Made by a program: the position numbers and the translations under genes
Origin: Brevundimonas pondensis
GTDB taxonomy: Bacteria > Pseudomonadota > Alphaproteobacteria > Caulobacterales > Caulobacteraceae
Length of the DNA stretch: 64,000 nucleotides
Assembly: GCF_017487345.1 (NCBI RefSeq)
Contig: NZ_CP062006.1
Coordinates: 936,001 to 1,000,000, forward strand
Direction of reading: 5' to 3'
The notes under the pieces: model-generated
The model's input: the letters and a program-made list of their open reading frames with translations, nothing else
What the model was told of the DNA's origin: nothing
Databases searched by the model: none
Shown: positions 60,137-64,000 of the stretch, piece by piece
Layout: each line of letters begins with the position of its first letter
Numbering within the stretch: the stretch's first letter is position 1

Positions 60137-60946
60137 CTAATGCGACATCAGCCACGATAGTTCGGCGTCGTCCTGAAGACCGCTCGTCATGCCGCCCCAC
60201 ATGCGCTGCGCCAGGGGACCGCGACCGAAGGCCCCCGTTACGATCAGGTCGGCGCCGAGACGGTGGGCTTCGGCGAGGAGGTCCGCGGCGCCCGTGGATC
60301 CCGCGGTCGCCGGTATATGGCGGACGGCGGCCGGCGCATCGTGCCGCTTCAGATGAGCGGCGACGTCTTCGAGCTGGCCTTGTTCGACCTCGTCGCCGAC
60401 CCCGACCACGGTGACGGTCTGAGCCCGCCGGAGCAGCGGCAGAGCATCATGCAGGGCGCGTCTCGCCTGGGGCGCGTCCTTCCAGCCGATGACCGCATTC
60501 GAGAGATCGCCGCTTGCGGCCGCCGCTCCAAGACGGAGAACGGGGCCGCCGCCGTGCAGGGCGAGCTCTCCGGCGTTGGGAAGCGCACAGGCCATCGGCG
60601 GCGCCGACGAGGTGACGAGCAGATCGGCGGTGAGCAGATGATCGCGCAAGGGGGGACCGGGCTCCCCCATGCCGGAAAGCCAATCGGCGGTTTTCGAGCC
60701 GGAGCCGAACACCTGGAGGAAGGCGTCGTGGGCGCCGGCGAGGGCGGCGTCCATTCTTCGGGTCTCTTCCAGGACCGACAGGGGGTTGCTCGCCAGAGCC
60801 GTCCTGAGCACCGACGTCCGGGGCCAGGCGAAACACACCGCCTTCAGTCGGGCGTCGAACCCTGCGGCCAGGTCGCGCGCACGCTCCAGGGTCTGGACGA
60901 GACCGTCCCTTGGCGTAGCATCGACGATGATGTCGCGGTAGGTCAT
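60137..60946 (-). CDS. Universal stress protein (UspA family)
   Basis: A 269-residue protein starting at ATG 60946 (AAAGGAGAAC upstream), made of a full N-terminal Usp domain (YRDIIVDATPRDGLVQTLER) and a C-terminal one with the ATP-binding loop GAFGRGPLAQRMWGG. The FNR/FixK-like box at 61034-61046 is about 90 bases upstream and would fit oxygen-limitation control, common for Usp genes. It is divergent from the CDF exporter. Confidence 0.9.
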   Translation of the reverse strand: MTYRDIIVDATPRDGLVQTLERARDLAAGFDARLKAVCFAWPRTSVLRTALASNPLSVLEETRRMDAALAGAHDAFLQVFGSGSKTADWLSGMGEPGPPLRDHLLTADLLVTSSAPPMACALPNAGELALHGGGPVLRLGAAAASGDLSNAVIGWKDAPQARRALHDALPLLRRAQTVTVVGVGDEVEQGQLEDVAAHLKRHDAPAAVRHIPATAGSTGAADLLAEAHRLGADLIVTGAFGRGPLAQRMWGGMTSGLQDDAELSWLMSH

Positions 60947-61033
60947 GGATGTTCTCCTTTCCAGTCCTTGCATGCCGGCGGCGCAGGGCGTCGAGCATGT
61001 CCGTCTAGCTTGCTCATTGGCGGCGCCGTTGCG

Positions 61034-61046
61034 TTGATCCAGATCA
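61034..61046. promoter_or_regulatory. FNR/FixK-like box (copy 2)
   Basis: TTGATCCAGATCA, identical to the site at 25380-25392 and with the same flanks (GTTGCG before, CAC after). It lies between the divergent universal stress gene and CDF exporter. FNR/FixK control is inferred from the consensus. Confidence 0.65.
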
Positions 61047-61279
61047 CACATCCAGGGGCTGGATCATCAAGGCATCCCTGTCTCTGTTCCAACGACTCCG
61101 CAGCGTCTGTTCCCTGACGATCGGGACGTCGGTTCAGCTGTGCGTTTGACGTGTCTTCGATAGGGGCGAGGTCCATGAGGATAGAAGCCCGCAGGATCAT
61201 GATTGTTGCGAGGCGAGGCGTGTTCGCCAATGATCATTTGAGGGCGAAGCTTGGAAGCCCTGACCAGGAGCAGACCGCT

Positions 61280-62188
61280 ATGGCCGAAGGACATGCTCAT
61301 GGGGCAGGGGCCAGCAGCAAACGCCTGATGTGGGCGCTCGTCCTGACGACGACCTTTCTGATCGCCGAAGTCGTCGGGGCCGTGGTGTTCAAGAGTTTGG
61401 CCCTGCTATCGGACGCCGCCCATATGTTCACCGATGTGGCTGCGCTGGCGATCGCGCTGGCGGCGATCAAGATTGGCGAGCGGCCGGCAGACTCCGTGCG
61501 GACCTTCGGCTATCGTCGGTTCGAAATCCTCGCCGCCGCCTTCAACGCCGTCCTGTTGTTTCTGGTGGCGGGCTACGTCCTCTATGAAGGCGTTCTGCGC
61601 CTTTTCGCGCCCGAACCCGTCGGCTCCGTCGGGATGCTGGTCGTGGCTTCCCTGGGCCTGGTCGTGAACCTGGTGTCGATGCGGCTGCTGGCCTCCGGTG
61701 CGAACGCCAGCCTGAATGTGAAGGGGGCCTATCTCGAGGTCTGGGCCGACATGCTGGGTTCCGTCGGGGTGATCGGCGGGGCCGTCCTCATCATGTTGAC
61801 GGGCTGGGCCTGGATTGATCCGGTGGTCGCGATCGGCATCGGTCTGTGGGTGCTGCCGCGCACCTGGATGCTCTTGAAGAACACCACCCATATCCTGCTG
61901 GAAGGCGTGCCCAAGGACCTGTCCTTGGAGGCTGTGCGAGCGACGATCGCCGCCGTGCCGGGGGTGGCCGAGGTCCATGACCTGCACCTTTGGGGCGTCA
62001 GCAGCGATGATGTGAACGGCTCCGTTCACCTGGTTCTTGCCGAAGGCTGGGACGCTGAGCGGGTTCGTCGTGCGGTTCTGGCGCAGATGAACGACGTCCA
62101 TGGCATCGATCACGCCGCCGTCCAGATCGAATCCGGGCCGGCCGGGGAGGGGGAGGCCTTGGGTCACGGGCGTATCGCTCATCCATAG
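61280..62188 (+). CDS. CDF-family metal cation exporter (CzcD/DmeF type), copy 2
   Basis: A 302-residue protein about 90% identical by eye to the exporter at 25594. ATG 61280 follows AGGAG. The N-terminal histidine motif (EGHAHG), TM2 SDAAHMFTD and TM5 YLEVWADMLGS (ExxxD in place of HxxxD) are the same; differences concentrate at the ends (for example AEGWDAERV against AEGQAAEQV). It is divergent from uspA. The two exporters probably share function and differ in genomic partner genes. Confidence 0.92.
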   Translation: MAEGHAHGAGASSKRLMWALVLTTTFLIAEVVGAVVFKSLALLSDAAHMFTDVAALAIALAAIKIGERPADSVRTFGYRRFEILAAAFNAVLLFLVAGYVLYEGVLRLFAPEPVGSVGMLVVASLGLVVNLVSMRLLASGANASLNVKGAYLEVWADMLGSVGVIGGAVLIMLTGWAWIDPVVAIGIGLWVLPRTWMLLKNTTHILLEGVPKDLSLEAVRATIAAVPGVAEVHDLHLWGVSSDDVNGSVHLVLAEGWDAERVRRAVLAQMNDVHGIDHAAVQIESGPAGEGEALGHGRIAHP

Positions 62189-62645
62189 GGTTGAACCGGT
62201 CCGTACATCTCCGACCTTGCGGACCCTCGTTCAGGACGCGGGGCAATGACCGACCCGAGCGCTGCGACGTCGACGGCCCGAGTCGCCAGCCTTCCAGAAT
62301 AATCTCGCGCTCCTGAAATATTTTGAGGGTTCCGGTACGGAAATGCGTATTGGATCTTCCGGCGTCATCTTTGGATTTGTGCGACGCACAATGAGTTCAT
62401 GCGTCATCATTTGGCGCGTTGGAAAATAGTCACGTCCAACCCACCCTCACCAACGAGGTGACGATTCTGTGTCTATTTTGAGTGGAATGCGTCATCTTTT
62501 TGCGCACATCTGTCGAATGCGGGCATGAAACATGACGGTTTGGCGGCATTCATATGTATATACATGACTTGACTCCCCTGACGCCCAACCGGAACGTGGC
62601 GATGCAGGACCGGTTCGTCTGGGCCGAAACGCGAGGGGAATGACC
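62189..62645. promoter_or_regulatory. Upstream region of the TonB receptor with three GCGTCATC repeats
   Basis: This 457-base stretch holds no gene. GCGTCATC occurs at 62362-62369, 62401-62408 and 62489-62496, each followed by a T-run (CTTTGG, ATTTGG, TTTTTG). Direct repeats of this kind could be activator or repressor sites for the receptor gene starting at 62646. Base composition is lower in G+C than in neighbours. Confidence 0.5.
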
Positions 62646-64000
62646 ATGAACCGCATGAAAAAGAGGCTCTTGTTCGCAGGTGCGGTAATCTCCGCCACCA
62701 TGTGCGGAATGCCCGCATTCGCGCAGGAAGCCGAGACGACCAACGTCGGCGAAATCGTCGTCACGGGCAGCCGGATCAAGCGCCAGGACATCAGCGGGGT
62801 CGGTCCCGCCACGGTCGTCACAGGCGAGGATATCGAGCGTACGGGGATCACGAACGTGGAGGCGCTGCTGCAGCGACTGCCGTCGTCCGCAGGGGCTGCC
62901 GGCAATCAGACCAACTCCTATTGGACCGGCAACGGCTACGGCACGGCGCAGGTCAATCTGCGAGGCCTCGGCATCAACCGGACCCTGACGCTGATCAACG
63001 GTCGGCGGATCGTCAACGGCGGCACGGGCGCCAACAGCGCTCCGGATCTGAACATGATCCCGACCGCCATTATCGGCCGAATGGACGTGCTGAAGGACGG
63101 CGCCTCCGCCATCTACGGCGCCGACGCCGTCGCGGGCGTGGTCAACATCGTCACCATCAACGATTTCGAGGGCCTCAAGCTCTCAAGCAAGTATGGCGTC
63201 ACGGACGAAGGTGACGGCCAGGACCTCTCCTTCGACCTGTTGTGGGGCATGCGCGGCGACCGCGGCGGGGTCACCGCCGCCCTGACCTATCAGAAGACGG
63301 AAGCCGTCAACCTGGCGAGCCGCGCTCCCTGCGGGCTGGGCGAGATCAACGGAAAGCTGGCCTGCGTCGCGAGCGCCACGACGCTCGGGGGCCGGGCCGT
63401 GCTTCCCAACGGCCAGCAGATCAACTTCAACCAGATCCCGGGCGGCGACGGGGACTTCTTCGAACCCTACAACGCCGCCAAGCATAACTATAACGGCAAC
63501 CCCTTCCTCAACGCCGTGTCGCCGATCGAGCGCCTCAGCACGGCCATCCTGGCCGACTACCAGCTGACCGACACCGTCAGCCTGTTCGGCGAAGTCTTCT
63601 TCACCCACAGGGAAAGCAACCAGCTCGCAGCGCCAGGGGCCCTGCGGAACCTGAAGATCGCGGCGTCCCATCCGACCAACCCGACGGGTCAGGACATCAC
63701 CCTCATTGCACGGCGTCTCGCCGAACCGGGGCCGCGTCACTTCTTCCAGGAAACCGACACCTATCGGTTCGTCGGCGGCGCCCGGGGCGCCATCGCCGGC
63801 GACTGGACCTGGGAAGCCGCCGTCAACTGGGGACGCAACACCGGCGTCGACGGGATGACCAATATCGCCAACCTTCAACGGGTCGGCGAAACCCTGAACA
63901 CCGCCGTCTGCAGCAACGCGGCGGGCGCGGCCATCCCCTGCGGTGACTATCTGGGCGCCGGAGACCTCAGCAAGGAGGTGCTCGACTATATCCTCTTCAC
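62646..64000 (+). CDS. TonB-dependent outer-membrane receptor (5' part, runs off the window)
   Basis: ATG 62646 begins a signal peptide (KKRLLFAGAVISATMCGMPA, cleaved near AFAQ). The mature N-terminus has a TonB-box-like VGEIVVTGSRIKRQ, then the plug domain (GPATVVTGEDIERTGITNVE, VNLRGLGINRTLTLINGRRI). The barrel begins thereafter and the gene continues past 64000. Caulobacterales carry many such receptors for sugars, siderophores or peptides; the ligand cannot be told. Confidence 0.92.
   Translation, partial: MNRMKKRLLFAGAVISATMCGMPAFAQEAETTNVGEIVVTGSRIKRQDISGVGPATVVTGEDIERTGITNVEALLQRLPSSAGAAGNQTNSYWTGNGYGTAQVNLRGLGINRTLTLINGRRIVNGGTGANSAPDLNMIPTAIIGRMDVLKDGASAIYGADAVAGVVNIVTINDFEGLKLSSKYGVTDEGDGQDLSFDLLWGMRGDRGGVTAALTYQKTEAVNLASRAPCGLGEINGKLACVASATTLGGRAVLPNGQQINFNQIPGGDGDFFEPYNAAKHNYNGNPFLNAVSPIERLSTAILADYQLTDTVSLFGEVFFTHRESNQLAAPGALRNLKIAASHPTNPTGQDITLIARRLAEPGPRHFFQETDTYRFVGGARGAIAGDWTWEAAVNWGRNTGVDGMTNIANLQRVGETLNTAVCSNAAGAAIPCGDYLGAGDLSKEVLDYILF

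Overview
The window is high-GC (roughly two thirds G+C), densely coded alphaproteobacterial DNA. Protein style, ATGA/TGATG start-stop coupling, TonB-dependent receptors, the CsgG/DUF4810/DUF799 lipoprotein set and the czc-type metal genes all point to the Caulobacteraceae, most likely a Brevundimonas. No rRNA, tRNA or CRISPR array was found.

Left part (0.1-24 kb). A five-gene minus-strand operon (aldehyde dehydrogenase, SDR, isopropylmalate-dehydrogenase-like protein, M20 hydrolase, XRE-cupin regulator) looks like a catabolic unit with its own regulator. A mobile-type module follows: a small HTH protein divergent from a large serine recombinase, which is coupled to two ParB/RepB-like proteins, the second broken by an in-frame amber codon. 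Next come two unrelated small proteins that each carry an EHxxP (HNH-like) signature, and a DUF2779 protein with a Cas4/RecB-like nuclease part and a DnaQ-like part. An envelope region follows: a plus-strand CsgG / small lipoprotein / DUF4810 / DUF799 operon, a thermonuclease, and a minus-strand operon of four exported proteins, one with two modules resembling the CsgG/FlgT C-terminal unit. An unrecognised two-gene operon lies downstream of a (TC)13 tract.

Right part (24-62 kb) is a metal-resistance and defence island. An IS6-family element at 24.2-25.0 kb has cut off a P1B-4-like ATPase and supplies its stop codon. It is followed by a CDF exporter; a MerR-type promoter driving lspA, MAPEG, merR and probably a cytochrome c/FTR1 permease; a short CDF-like protein; a frameshifted radC; a primase remnant; a Swt1-HEPN protein; and a complete DarTG system. 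Then come an arsenic operon (arsR-arsC-acr3-arsN-arsH), a CBS protein, an MFS transporter, a membrane methyltransferase, two tiny membrane proteins, a hipBA pair with two strong palindromic operators, a fused nucleotidyltransferase-HEPN protein, and a second MerR/P-type ATPase pair (Zn/Cd/Pb type). The czcCBA operon runs on into a second short CDF-like protein, a methyltransferase, an SPC-type (P1B-4) ATPase and a DUF305 protein. A universal stress protein and a second CDF exporter, about 90% identical to the first, close the island. Both CDF loci carry the same FNR/FixK-like box.

The right edge enters a TonB-dependent receptor that runs off the window. The island combines efflux (RND, P-type, CDF, Acr3), metal-sensing regulators and toxin-antitoxin/defence genes, with several broken genes and IS scars that show repeated rearrangement.
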